From positions 1-7,313 of the forward strand of contig CAMWRL010000092.1 in assembly GCA_947176685.1 (NCBI GenBank): a stretch of 7,313 bases of DNA, given 5' to 3'. Source of the stretch: an uncultured Ruminococcus sp. Lineage in GTDB: Bacteria > Bacillota > Clostridia > Oscillospirales > Ruminococcaceae. Both the position numbers and the translations under genes were made by a program. How positions within the stretch are numbered: the first letter of the stretch is position 1; each line of letters opens with the position of its first letter. The notes under the pieces are model-generated. The model searched no databases. It was not told where the DNA came from and saw nothing but the letters and a program-made list of their open reading frames with translations. Below, piece by piece: positions 1-7,045 of this stretch.

Positions 1-336
1 CTGATTTTTTTGTATTTTGCGTGCAATTTTTTTGTATTTTGTGTGCAAGACTACAATTATAACCCCTGCACATAGTCCAGCTGAATCACTTTTCAGAATA
101 TAAAAAAGCAATGGAACTGTTACAGAAAAAATAACAGAAATAATCCCACCTGTAAGCCAAAGTCTGCCACAAGTCCTATTTGCAAAAATCCATGTTTCCT
201 TTCTTGCCATTGAACGTTTTGTTCTGTAACCCACTGTACTATCAATATCAGATTTGGCACACTGTATAAGTATAACCCCTCCTAATGAAACTGCAATGGG
301 AATTATAATTATCACTATAAAAATTATCTCAAACAA
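1..336 (-). CDS. SdpI-family small membrane protein (partial, 3' end outside window)
   Basis: An open frame of 112 codons runs to the window edge with no stop. The conserved SdpI core is visible: GYRTKRSM at residues 36-43, then KETW at 46-49 and AN at 52-53, between hydrophobic segments. Predicted membrane segments are about residues 3-26, 58-81 and 86-97, followed by a Lys/Arg-rich tail. The family is named after Bacillus SdpI, the immunity protein against the SDP toxin, but most short members have no proven role, so immunity is not claimed here. The start is taken as TTG at 334-336 because AAGGTGAT (341-348) sits just upstream; an in-frame GTG at 343-345 lies inside that site and has no ribosome site of its own. 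The gene follows the DUF1846 gene by 52 nt with no obvious terminator, so co-transcription is possible. It looks more AT-rich than its neighbours. The last visible codons lie in a 22-nt tandem duplication. Confidence 0.8.
   Translation of the reverse strand, partial: MFEIIFIVIIIIPIAVSLGGVILIQCAKSDIDSTVGYRTKRSMARKETWIFANRTCGRLWLTGGIISVIFSVTVPLLFYILKSDSAGLCAGVIIVVLHTKYKKIARKIQKNQ
5..48. repeat. Two-copy 22-nt tandem direct repeat
   Basis: Positions 5-26 and 27-48 are the same 22-nt unit with one difference (C at 20, T at 42). Each unit starts with a run of seven T on the plus strand (seven A in the mRNA). It lies within the last visible codons of the SdpI-like gene. Because 22 is not a multiple of three, the two copies are read in different frames. 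Only two copies are visible; bases 1-4 do not continue the unit. Confidence 0.85.
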
Positions 337-340
337 AATA

Positions 341-348
341 ATCACCTT
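341..348 (-). promoter_or_regulatory. Ribosome binding site that fixes the TTG start of the SdpI-like gene
   Basis: On the minus strand this reads AAGGTGAT. The AGGTG core lies about 6 nt before the TTG at 334-336. No ATG in this frame precedes the conserved region, so this site is the main reason for choosing TTG. Confidence 0.6.
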
Positions 349-388
349 ATAAAAAACATTTTTCCAACGACTTTATATATCAAAACCA

Positions 389-1858
389 TTACTGATATTT
401 CGGTTCACAAGTGAGATTTACACCAAGACGCTTGAAAATCCTTTCGTCCACTGCCGACAGTATAACCGTTGAATGTACCTCACAACCACGCAGTTTTGAA
501 ATCTGTTCCATAGCTTTTCTGGCGTTCTGGTCGGTGTTTGCGCAGATTGAAAGTGCTATTAACGTTTCGTCGGTATGTATACGGGGATTGTTATTGCCTA
601 AATGCTTTACTTTCAGATTCTGGATAGGTTCGATAACGTGCGGTGACATCATAAGAACATCGTCCGGAATACCGCCTAAATATTTCAGGGCATTAAGCAG
701 CAGTGCAGATGACGCACCAAGCATATCCGAAGTACGTCCGGTCAATATAGTACCGTCCGGAAGTTCCATAGCCGCCGCCGGAGCGTTTGTCTCCTGTTCT
801 CTTGCAAGTGCCGCCGCTACAACTTTTCTGTCATCAACAGTAACATTAGCCTGTTTGAGCAGAAGTTCAAGCTTGTATACTTCGTCCTCAGAAATAAGTC
901 CCTTGCGGTTATCGCACATTCCGACATAGTAACGTCTTATAATTTCGTCCTTTGCGGCACGGCAAACAGCCTCGTCATCAATAATGCAGTTGCCTGCCAT
1001 ATTAACGCCCATATCTGTCGGGGACTTATACGGGGATTCGCCCAAAATATTCTCAAACATAGCGTTGAGTACGGGGAAAATCTCAATATCACGGTTATAA
1101 TTTACGGTAGTCTTTCCGTAAGCCTCCAGATGAAACGGGTCAATCATATTAACGTCATTGAGGTCGGAGGTTGCGGCTTCATAAGCGATATTCACGGGGT
1201 GACGAAGCGGAATATTCCATATCGGGAAAGTCTCGAATTTCGCATAACCGGCATTGAGTCCCCTTTTGTGTTCGTGGTAAATCTGCGACAGACAAGTTGC
1301 CATTTTGCCGCTTCCGGGGCCGGGAGCAGTTATTACTACCAGTCGGCGTGAAGTTTCTATATAATCATTTTTTCCATAACCCTCGTCACTGATAATGTGT
1401 TTAAGGTTGGACGGGTAGCCCTTTATATGATAGTGATGATAAACTTTAACTCCAAGAGCCTCAAGTCTTTTCTGGAAAGCGTCAGCAGATGGCTGATTTG
1501 CGTACTGCGTAAGCACCACACTGCTTACATAAAGACCGATTCTTGTAAACACGTTGAAAAGGCGTATAACATCTACATCGTAGGTTATGCCTAAATCTCC
1601 TCTTACCTTATTTTTTTCGATGTCTCCGGCGTTGATTACAATGACGATTTCGGCTTCGTCCTTGAGCTGTAAAAGCATCTGCAACTTGCTGTCGGGCTTG
1701 AATCCGGGCAATACTCTTGAAGCGTGGTAGTCGTCAAAAAGCTTTCCGCCAAACTCCAGATAGAGCTTGTCACCGAACTGCGCAATACGTTCCCTTATGT
1801 GTTCGGACTGCATACTTAAATACTTGTCGTTGTCGAAACCGATTTTATTTATAGCCAT
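389..1858 (-). CDS. UPF0371 / DUF1846 family protein, 489 aa
   Basis: This is a full-length member of the DUF1846 (UPF0371) family, which is common in Firmicutes and Actinobacteria and about 490-500 residues long; no biochemical function is firmly assigned. A P-loop-like motif, APGPGSGKMAT, lies at residues 178-188 after a hydrophobic strand (RRLVVIT). It lacks the first Gly of a standard Walker A motif and has Met where Ser/Thr is usual after the Lys, so nucleotide binding is only a possibility. Other recognisable blocks are FGGKLFDDYHASRVLPGF (36-53), INAGDIEKNKVRGDLGITYD (75-94) and a C-terminal segment near DETLIALSICANTDQNARKA (430-449). No signal peptide or membrane helix is seen, so it should be cytosolic. 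The ATG at 1856-1858 is chosen because AGGAGGT lies 8 nt upstream; a TTG farther upstream (1883-1885) would place that site inside the gene. It has its own promoter. Confidence 0.93.
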   Translation of the reverse strand: MAINKIGFDNDKYLSMQSEHIRERIAQFGDKLYLEFGGKLFDDYHASRVLPGFKPDSKLQMLLQLKDEAEIVIVINAGDIEKNKVRGDLGITYDVDVIRLFNVFTRIGLYVSSVVLTQYANQPSADAFQKRLEALGVKVYHHYHIKGYPSNLKHIISDEGYGKNDYIETSRRLVVITAPGPGSGKMATCLSQIYHEHKRGLNAGYAKFETFPIWNIPLRHPVNIAYEAATSDLNDVNMIDPFHLEAYGKTTVNYNRDIEIFPVLNAMFENILGESPYKSPTDMGVNMAGNCIIDDEAVCRAAKDEIIRRYYVGMCDNRKGLISEDEVYKLELLLKQANVTVDDRKVVAAALAREQETNAPAAAMELPDGTILTGRTSDMLGASSALLLNALKYLGGIPDDVLMMSPHVIEPIQNLKVKHLGNNNPRIHTDETLIALSICANTDQNARKAMEQISKLRGCEVHSTVILSAVDERIFKRLGVNLTCEPKYQ

Positions 1859-1866
1859 AAAAAAAT

Positions 1867-1873
1867 ACCTCCT
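1867..1873 (-). promoter_or_regulatory. Ribosome binding site of the DUF1846 gene
   Basis: Minus-strand AGGAGGT, a near-perfect Shine-Dalgarno sequence, 8 nt from the ATG at 1858. It decides the start against the longer TTG frame beginning at 1885. Confidence 0.85.
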
Positions 1874-1890
1874 GAATAATCTCAATATTT

Positions 1891-1919
1891 ATTATATAAT
1901 AAATCCACTGAAATTGCAA
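1891..1919 (-). promoter_or_regulatory. Sigma-A-type promoter of the DUF1846 gene
   Basis: On the minus strand, TTGCAA (1914-1919, four of six matches to the -35 consensus) is followed after 17 nt by a perfect TATAAT (1891-1896). The predicted transcript start is near 1884, giving a leader of about 26 nt. The promoter lies just downstream of the hairpin that ends the preceding gene, as expected for a separate transcription unit. Confidence 0.65.
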
Positions 1920-1921
1920 GC

Positions 1922-1953
1922 AAAAAATCCCACTTTTGGGAGCAGGATTTTTT
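1922..1953 (-). terminator. Intrinsic terminator after the carboxypeptidase gene (bidirectional in form)
   Basis: AAAAAATCC (1922-1930) and GGATTTTTT (1945-1953) form a 9-bp stem around a 14-nt loop. An alternative inner hairpin, TCCC (1928-1931) with GGGA (1938-1941), is also possible. In the minus-strand RNA the hairpin runs into six U; the plus strand has the same form. It begins 7 nt after the stop codon of the carboxypeptidase gene. Confidence 0.7.
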
Positions 1954-1960
1954 AGCGGAA

Positions 1961-2926
1961 TCAGTGATAGTATGAGTCAATGCCGAAATATTCTTCAAGT
2001 GTAAGATAAGGGTCGCCCATTTCGAGAGCCTTTGCGTGAATCTTGTATGACATATCCGTACCGACATAACGTATATGCCACGACTCGTATTTATAACCGG
2101 TAATATCCTGTTTTGCCTGAGGGTAACGCAGAATAAATCCGTATTCATAGCAGTGCTGTTCAAGCCATATAGCTTCGGGCGTACCTATGAAAGTATCATC
2201 AATCTGATTTACGTCAATGGCAAGTCCGGACTGATGTTCTGAATGTCCGGCACGGGCAGAATATGTGTCTGCCATTTCCTGACCGTCATATGAAACATAA
2301 TTATTATATATAGCGTCCTGAGTGTAATAGTCACGGAATCCTGACGACAGATATATATTCAGTCCGACTGCGGAAGCGTCATTCTGTAGTTTGTAGAACT
2401 GGTTCAGACAGGTATCATCAAGTTCCGGACAGAAGTCAGCCGGCAGACTGTATGACTTGTTGGCAATAAGAACGTTATCAATATATTTTATTCCGGAAAT
2501 ATCATAAACTACCGGAGCCGCTCCATAATTATAGTCCGATTCGGTCGGAGCGTCGGCAGGCAGTACAGCCGTTGAAGCAGGCGTACCGGCGGCAGCAGTT
2601 GACGGAGTATAGTCTATAACGGACGGTACTGATTCAGCAGGAGTTTCCGGTACAGGGGTTTCCGGAACTGCTTCAGGCATAACGGTTGTGGTTTCAACCG
2701 GATTGCCGGATTCGTCAGTTGCGATTGTAGTGGTAGTTGTTGTAACAATATAACCGCCTGACATATCTGTCTGAATGTTTTCAGTAGATATATTTTCTGT
2801 GCTGTCATTGACTGAACCCTCGTTGACAATAACAGAATCGTCCAGTGAGCCGATTTCCTCTTTTCCGCAGGCTGAAAGCATACATACAGCCGCAGACAGA
2901 ACCGCAAGAATAACTTTTCTTTTCAT
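1961..2926 (-). CDS. M15/VanY-type D-alanyl-D-alanine carboxypeptidase, lipoprotein
   Basis: This is a zinc peptidase of the VanY/DdcY class (Pfam VanY, family M15B), expected to remove the terminal D-Ala from peptidoglycan stem peptides outside the membrane. Residues 1-20 form a lipoprotein signal ending in the lipobox LSAC, with Cys20 lipidated. Residues about 25-135 are a low-complexity Thr/Pro/Glu-rich spacer that probably carries the enzyme into the wall. The catalytic domain covers about 145-318. It has SGFRDYYTQ (195-203, Arg198 likely binding the substrate carboxylate), GHSEHQSGLAID (227-238, zinc ligands His231 and Asp238) and ESWH (281-284, catalytic Glu281 and zinc ligand His284). 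All key residues are present, so it should be active. The ATG follows AAGGAAG (2934-2940) by 7 nt. It has its own promoter and terminator, so it is probably monocistronic. Nothing in the neighbourhood (no vanH/A/X or VanRS genes) suggests vancomycin resistance; routine wall trimming is more likely. Confidence 0.93.
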   Translation of the reverse strand: MKRKVILAVLSAAVCMLSACGKEEIGSLDDSVIVNEGSVNDSTENISTENIQTDMSGGYIVTTTTTTIATDESGNPVETTTVMPEAVPETPVPETPAESVPSVIDYTPSTAAAGTPASTAVLPADAPTESDYNYGAAPVVYDISGIKYIDNVLIANKSYSLPADFCPELDDTCLNQFYKLQNDASAVGLNIYLSSGFRDYYTQDAIYNNYVSYDGQEMADTYSARAGHSEHQSGLAIDVNQIDDTFIGTPEAIWLEQHCYEYGFILRYPQAKQDITGYKYESWHIRYVGTDMSYKIHAKALEMGDPYLTLEEYFGIDSYYH

Positions 2927-2957
2927 TAAAAAACTTCCTTTTCAGCTATAATAAATT

Positions 2958-2986
2958 ATTATAGCATTTATTTCCCGAAATTTCAA
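2958..2986 (-). promoter_or_regulatory. Strong sigma-A-type promoter of the carboxypeptidase gene
   Basis: On the minus strand, TTGAAA (2981-2986, five of six matches) is followed after 17 nt by TATAAT (2958-2963, perfect), with an extended -10 TGC directly before it. The predicted transcript start is near 2951, giving a leader of about 25 nt. Confidence 0.8.
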
Positions 2987-3004
2987 TAGCAAAATCCAAA
3001 AAAA

Positions 3005-3568
3005 TCAAATCAGTCTGTATTCAACCTTTTCAATAGCGTAATCAGAGTTATAATATATCATAATAATATAGCCGTCTGTTGTATAATGGTTTGATATTTT
3101 AGGAATGTTAATATCTCCGGCATAAAGAAATGAAAATTTACCGTTTTTGTCAAATTTTTGTACATCGTCAACCGAATCACTGGTATTCAGTACGTAAAAA
3201 TCTTTCAGTGTTTTTTCGGCAATAACCTCTTCACCGAATGTATAATTTCCGGATTCATCATAATGAAGAATTATATATCCCTCTGCTGTCATATAAGCTG
3301 CCAAATCAAAATACGAATCACCTGCACGTTTATATTTTTTTATAAATTCAACAGGATATTTATTATTTAATTCGTCCAAAGTATATTTTTCAGTGTCAAT
3401 CTCATCAAACATATCCTTGCCTGAACAAGTTTCGGTTACAACATCAATGATATTTACAGAACTGTCTGATATATCATAAAAAATATCAGTCTGGTATTTT
3501 TTGTTGCAGCCGGATAAAACAAAAATACATATCATACCAGCCAGTAACCGCAAAATATATGATTTCAT
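3005..3568 (-). CDS. Uncharacterised lipoprotein with two similar halves, 187 aa
   Basis: I do not recognise a named family. Residues 1-21 are a lipoprotein signal ending in LSGC, so Cys21 should be lipidated and the protein held on the outer face of the membrane. The mature part appears to contain a duplication. Residues about 63-115 and 132-187 each begin with an acidic helix-like segment (TLDELNNKY / SVDDVQKFD) and end with a hydrophobic strand and turn (GYIILHYDESG at 97-107 / GYIIMIYYNSD at 166-176). This layout recalls the tandem repeats of BLIP/SmpA-type folds, but that is inference from pattern only. The ATG (3566-3568) has AAGGA-type purine runs (3577-3586) 8 nt upstream. No convincing promoter is seen in the 63 nt after the kinase gene, so it may depend on readthrough through the hairpin there. 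Eight U follow the stop codon, but I find no clear hairpin before them. Confidence 0.8.
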   Translation of the reverse strand: MKSYILRLLAGMICIFVLSGCNKKYQTDIFYDISDSSVNIIDVVTETCSGKDMFDEIDTEKYTLDELNNKYPVEFIKKYKRAGDSYFDLAAYMTAEGYIILHYDESGNYTFGEEVIAEKTLKDFYVLNTSDSVDDVQKFDKNGKFSFLYAGDINIPKISNHYTTDGYIIMIYYNSDYAIEKVEYRLI

Positions 3569-3600
3569 TATTGTAATCCTTTCCTTTCAGCACGAATAAC

Positions 3601-3624
3601 AGGGACAGATTTTTCACTGTCCCT
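3601..3624 (-). terminator. Hairpin after the adhE-kinase pair (weak or bidirectional terminator)
   Basis: AGGGACAG (3601-3608) and CTGTCCCT (3617-3624) form a perfect 8-bp stem with an 8-nt loop, 7 nt after the kinase stop codon. In the minus-strand RNA the downstream tail is only UGUUAUU-like. In the plus-strand RNA the stem is followed by UUU and an A/U stretch. It may end the adhE-kinase transcript only partly, or act mainly on antisense transcription. Confidence 0.5.
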
Positions 3625-3631
3625 TTTAAAA

Positions 3632-4381
3632 TTACGAGTAATCAACAACGTTTACCCACGACAACAATATATCACGTTCCTTGTGATTCTTCTTGACGGA
3701 CTGCGAAGCCGCTACTATCGGCATCCACGACTGTACATATTTCCTTGCGGTATTGCTTTTTTTGCAGAATAAGTCAAGATATTTTTCAGCACCTTCAACG
3801 TTGCCTTTCAGACAGAATCTCAGATAAGTCCGTGCGGCATCAGCGGAGGCGTTGCCCTGAGTTGCGTGCGCCCAGTCAAGTATATACGGCGTACCGTCCG
3901 GACGGATTATGACGTTGGACGGCGTGTAGTCTCCGTGACATAATTTGTGGTGTTCCGGAAAGCTTGCAATACGTGTATAGAGTTCATATTTTGTAGTGTC
4001 ATCAAGTTCAGTAAGACTTATTTTTCTGTTCATTTTGTCCTTTAACTGACCTGCCAGCGGCGAACGCTTTGAATGTATTTCAAGCTGTATATCAACGAAC
4101 ATATTCATATATTCGTCGTACTTTGCCGGATTTGAAGCTATCAGGTCGGCTATATTAGTACCTTCGATGTACTCCATAACTATAGCCCATTTTCCGTCTA
4201 TACGGGTAACTTCGTACAGCTCCGGAATATTCAGTCCTGTTTCCTCTGCACGGGCGTGGTTGAGGGCTTCATTAAGAACGTCCGCCCTTGAATAGTCCTC
4301 GTTGAAGAGTTTTATAACCCTGTCGCCGTCACGGTAAATTTTTTTGTTGATTCTTTCAGCGATTATATTTTCAGTGTTCAT
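3632..4381 (-). CDS. APH-fold (aminoglycoside/choline kinase-like) phosphotransferase of unknown substrate
   Basis: This 249-aa protein has the protein-kinase-like fold of the aminoglycoside phosphotransferase/choline kinase group (Pfam APH). It shows VIKLF with the likely ATP-binding Lys24, a hinge VMEYIEG (68-74), the catalytic loop HGDYTPSNV (149-157, catalytic Asp151, Asn156) and the metal-binding LDWAHA (168-173, Asp169). A clear glycine-rich loop is missing from the N-lobe, as in some divergent relatives. It resembles the uncharacterised small kinase families of rumen and gut anaerobes (TIGR02172-like, recalled, not tested). Antibiotic resistance should not be assumed; the substrate could be a small alcohol, amine or sugar. 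Its ATG overlaps the adhE stop as ATGA (4378-4381), and its ribosome site GGAGGG lies within the last codons of adhE, so translation is coupled. It is cytosolic, with no signal peptide. The hairpin at 3601-3624 follows. Confidence 0.88.
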   Translation of the reverse strand: MNTENIIAERINKKIYRDGDRVIKLFNEDYSRADVLNEALNHARAEETGLNIPELYEVTRIDGKWAIVMEYIEGTNIADLIASNPAKYDEYMNMFVDIQLEIHSKRSPLAGQLKDKMNRKISLTELDDTTKYELYTRIASFPEHHKLCHGDYTPSNVIIRPDGTPYILDWAHATQGNASADAARTYLRFCLKGNVEGAEKYLDLFCKKSNTARKYVQSWMPIVAASQSVKKNHKERDILLSWVNVVDYS

Positions 4382-6990
4382 TTTTCAGACCCTCCATAAT
4401 AAGCGTTGAGGTACATTTGTTTTATTTCGTCCATAAGCGGATAACGTGGATTAGCTCCGGTGCATTGGTCGTCAAACGCCTGCTCCGTCATTTCATCGAG
4501 GCTATCAAGGAAATATTTTTCATCAACACCGTAATCTGCGATAGTGTCCTTTATGCCGATTTTGTGCCGGAGTTCCCTTACAGCGTTAATCAGATTTTCA
4601 AGTTTTTCGTTGTCGGAGCTTCCGCCCAGTCCGAGCGTATCGGCGATTTCCGCATATCGTGAAAGCGTATGAGGATAGCCGTATTGCGGGAATGTTCCCA
4701 TTTTAGCCGGAGTTTCAGAAGCGTTGAAACGCATAACTTCCTCTATCAGAAGGGCATTTGCTATGCCGTGCGGCAAGTGACAGAACGCTCCTAATTTATG
4801 CGCCATAGAGTGACACACTCCCAAAAATGCATTTGCAAAAGCCATACCTGCCATAGTGGCGGCGCTTGCCATTTTTTCCCTTGCCACGCTGTCAGAACCG
4901 TCATTATAAGCTTTCGGAAGATACTCAAATATAATTTTCAATGCTTTGAGTGCCATTCCGTCTGTAAAGTCCGTTGCCATCATAGAAGCATACGCTTCAA
5001 CAGCGTGAGTTACAGCGTCTATTCCCGAAGCGGCTGTCAGGCTTTTCGGGGCGGTCATATGGAAATCAATATCAATAATCGCCATATCCGGCATAAGTTC
5101 ATAGTCGGCAAGCGGATATTTTACTCCTGTTTTTCCGTCAGTGATTACCGCAAACGGCGTTACTTCCGAACCCGTTCCGGCTGATGTGGGTATTGCCACA
5201 AAATAAGCCTTACTGCCCATTTCCGGAAATGTGTATACTCTTTTTCTTATGTCCATAAAACGCATAGCCATGTCCATAAAATCAGCATCGGGGTGTTCAT
5301 AAAGAACCCACATTATTTTAGCAGCGTCCATTGCCGAACCGCCACCGACAGCTATTATAACGTCCGGACTGAATGTTGTCATCTGCTGCGCACCGTTTTC
5401 AGCGCATTCAAGCGTGGGGTCTGGCTCTACATCAAAGAATACCGCATACTGAATACCCATTGTTTCAAGCTTGTCAGTAATCGTCTTTGTATAGCCGTTC
5501 TCGTAAAGAAATTTATCAGTAACTATAAATGCACGTTTTTTACTCATTGCCGTACCGAGTTCGTCCAGCGCAGCCGACAGACAACCACGTTTCATATAGA
5601 TTTTTTCCGGCGTCCTGAACCACAACATATTCTCTCTCCTTTCGGCAACGGTCTTTATATTCAGAAGATTCTTTACACCAACGTTTTCACTTGTGGAGTT
5701 GCCGCCCCACGAACCGCAGCCCAATGTCAGTGACGGCGCAAGGTCGAAATTATACAAATCGCCTATACCGCCCTGCGATGACGGAGTGTTTACCAAAATA
5801 CGACAGGTTTTCATACGGCTCTGAAACTCTGCAAGTTTTTCCTGCTGAGTGTTTATGTCAAGATAAATTGATGATGTATGTCCGTAACCGCCGTCTGCTA
5901 TAAGGCGTTCAGCCTTTGTGAAAGCGTCCTGAATATCCGCCGCCCTGTACATTGCAAGCACCGGAGAGAGTTTTTCGTGTGCAAACTCCTCTGAAAGTTC
6001 AGTACTTTCCACTTCGCCTATAAGGATTTTGGTACTTTCGGGGACTTCAATTCCGGCAGTCTGAGCAATTTTATAAGCCGACTGTCCTACTATCTTAGCA
6101 TTGAGAGAACCATTTATTAAAATTGTTTTCCGGACTTTTTCTGTTTCCTCGCCGTTTAGTAAGTAACAGCCCCTTGCAGAAAATTCAGCCTTTACCCTGT
6201 CGTAGATACTGTCAAGGACTATTGTTGACTGTTCAGAAGCACAAATCATACCGTTGTCAAAAGTCTTTGAATGAATGATGGAGTTTACCGCAAGTACAAC
6301 GTCCGCCGAATCGTCTATAACAGCCGGAGTGTTTCCTGCGCCTACGCCGACAGCAGGCTTGCCGCTTGAATAAGCCGCCCTTACCATTCCGGGACCGCCG
6401 GTTGCAAGAATAATATCCGATTCACGCATAACGAGGTTGGTTATTTCCAGACTGGGTACGTCTATCCAAGCGATAATATCTTCGGGCGCACCGGCTTTAA
6501 CGGCGGCTTCAAGAACGGTCTTGGAAGCAGCGATAGTTGATTTTTTGGCACGAGGGTGCGGACTTATTATAATACCGTTGCGTGTCTTGAGGGCAAGAAG
6601 CGTCTTGAATATCGCTGTAGAAGTCGGATTGGTAGTTGGAATCACCGCTGCTATAACACCGATAGGTTCAGCGATTTTCTTAGTACCGTAAGCCCTGTTG
6701 TCTTCAATGACGCCGCAGGTTTTAGTATCTCTGTACTTGTTGTAAATGTACTCGGAAGCATAATGATTTTTAATCACCTTGTCCTCAACAACGCCCATTC
6801 CGGTTTCCTCAACCGCAAGTTTGGCAAGTGGTATACGTTCCTTGTTGACCGCAAGCGCAGCCGCACGGAAAATCCTGTCCACCTGCTCCTGTGTGTATGT
6901 TGAAAAAATCTTCTGAGCCTTGCGGACACGTCCGATAGCTTTTTCAAGCTGTTCAACGCTGTCAACTATTTCATAATTTCTGTTGTCCAT
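4378..6990 (-). CDS. adhE: Bifunctional aldehyde-alcohol dehydrogenase AdhE, 870 aa
   Basis: AdhE reduces acetyl-CoA to acetaldehyde and then to ethanol, oxidising two NADH, and is the main ethanol-forming enzyme of many anaerobes. The N-terminal CoA-acylating aldehyde dehydrogenase covers about residues 1-440, with GVGAGN (215-220) and FDNGMICASEQS (244-255), whose Cys250 is the catalytic thiol. A linker leads to the iron-dependent alcohol dehydrogenase (about 455-865). That domain has the NAD-binding GGGSAMD (549-555), PTSAGTGSEVTPF (601-613) and iron ligands Asp658, His662 (DAVTHAVEAY), His727 and His741 (CHLPHG). The spacing of these residues matches E. coli AdhE, and the length is typical. 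The family assembles into long filaments (spirosomes). The ATG at 6988-6990 is chosen for GGAGG 6 nt upstream and for where homology begins; an upstream start at 7062 would add 24 unlikely residues. Transcription probably starts near 7063 with a structured leader. The kinase gene overlaps its stop codon. Confidence 0.98.
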   Translation of the reverse strand: MDNRNYEIVDSVEQLEKAIGRVRKAQKIFSTYTQEQVDRIFRAAALAVNKERIPLAKLAVEETGMGVVEDKVIKNHYASEYIYNKYRDTKTCGVIEDNRAYGTKKIAEPIGVIAAVIPTTNPTSTAIFKTLLALKTRNGIIISPHPRAKKSTIAASKTVLEAAVKAGAPEDIIAWIDVPSLEITNLVMRESDIILATGGPGMVRAAYSSGKPAVGVGAGNTPAVIDDSADVVLAVNSIIHSKTFDNGMICASEQSTIVLDSIYDRVKAEFSARGCYLLNGEETEKVRKTILINGSLNAKIVGQSAYKIAQTAGIEVPESTKILIGEVESTELSEEFAHEKLSPVLAMYRAADIQDAFTKAERLIADGGYGHTSSIYLDINTQQEKLAEFQSRMKTCRILVNTPSSQGGIGDLYNFDLAPSLTLGCGSWGGNSTSENVGVKNLLNIKTVAERRENMLWFRTPEKIYMKRGCLSAALDELGTAMSKKRAFIVTDKFLYENGYTKTITDKLETMGIQYAVFFDVEPDPTLECAENGAQQMTTFSPDVIIAVGGGSAMDAAKIMWVLYEHPDADFMDMAMRFMDIRKRVYTFPEMGSKAYFVAIPTSAGTGSEVTPFAVITDGKTGVKYPLADYELMPDMAIIDIDFHMTAPKSLTAASGIDAVTHAVEAYASMMATDFTDGMALKALKIIFEYLPKAYNDGSDSVAREKMASAATMAGMAFANAFLGVCHSMAHKLGAFCHLPHGIANALLIEEVMRFNASETPAKMGTFPQYGYPHTLSRYAEIADTLGLGGSSDNEKLENLINAVRELRHKIGIKDTIADYGVDEKYFLDSLDEMTEQAFDDQCTGANPRYPLMDEIKQMYLNAYYGGSEK
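4390..4395 (-). promoter_or_regulatory. Ribosome binding site of the kinase gene, inside adhE
   Basis: Minus-strand GGAGGG lies within the Gly-Gly-Ser codons at the AdhE C-terminus and ends 8 nt before the kinase ATG. With the ATGA stop/start overlap this supports translational coupling and fixes the kinase start. Confidence 0.8.
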
Positions 6991-6996
6991 ATTATT

Positions 6997-7001
6997 CCTC
7001 C
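6997..7001 (-). promoter_or_regulatory. adhE: Ribosome binding site of adhE
   Basis: Minus-strand GGAGG, 6 nt before the ATG at 6990. It rules in this start over the in-frame upstream starts. Its first four bases (6998-7001) can pair with the leader segment at 7029-7032. Confidence 0.85.
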
Positions 7002-7045
7002 AGTACATTTTATTCGTGAAGATGTACAGAAGTTTTATACTTCCG
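6998..7045 (-). promoter_or_regulatory. adhE mRNA leader with two mutually exclusive hairpins
   Basis: In the mRNA, CUUCUGUACAU (7022-7032) can pair with AUGUACUGGAG (6998-7008) around a 13-nt loop. This gives ten pairs including one G-U, with one internal U-U mismatch, and it covers most of the Shine-Dalgarno sequence. An upstream hairpin, CGGAAGU (7039-7045) with ACUUCUG (7027-7033), has seven pairs including one G-U and a 5-nt loop. The two share positions 7027-7032 and cannot form together. This is read by eye and no folding energy was computed. Confidence 0.45.

Noticed and set aside
411..929. Plus-strand 172-codon frame opposite the DUF1846 gene
   Set aside because: It lies antisense to a well-conserved gene; the composition is Ser/Cys-rich as expected of an antisense shadow. 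The same applies to the plus-strand frames opposite adhE.
1882..2163. Minus-strand 93-codon open frame crossing the carboxypeptidase 3' end and the intergenic region
   Set aside because: It overlaps the conserved catalytic domain in another frame and also spans the terminator and promoter of the next gene; it has no family features.
2614..2907. Minus-strand 97-codon frame inside the carboxypeptidase gene
   Set aside because: It is a frame-shifted reading of the Thr/Pro-rich spacer; the lipoprotein signal and the zinc motifs are in the main frame.
1961..2926. Vancomycin-resistance vanY
   Set aside because: The catalytic domain is VanY-like, but no other van genes are nearby; this domain is common in ordinary cell-wall enzymes.
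3632..4381. Aminoglycoside resistance gene
   Set aside because: The fold and catalytic motifs are of the APH group, but similarity to known resistance enzymes is not evident and the gene is coupled to adhE, so a metabolic or unknown role is more likely.
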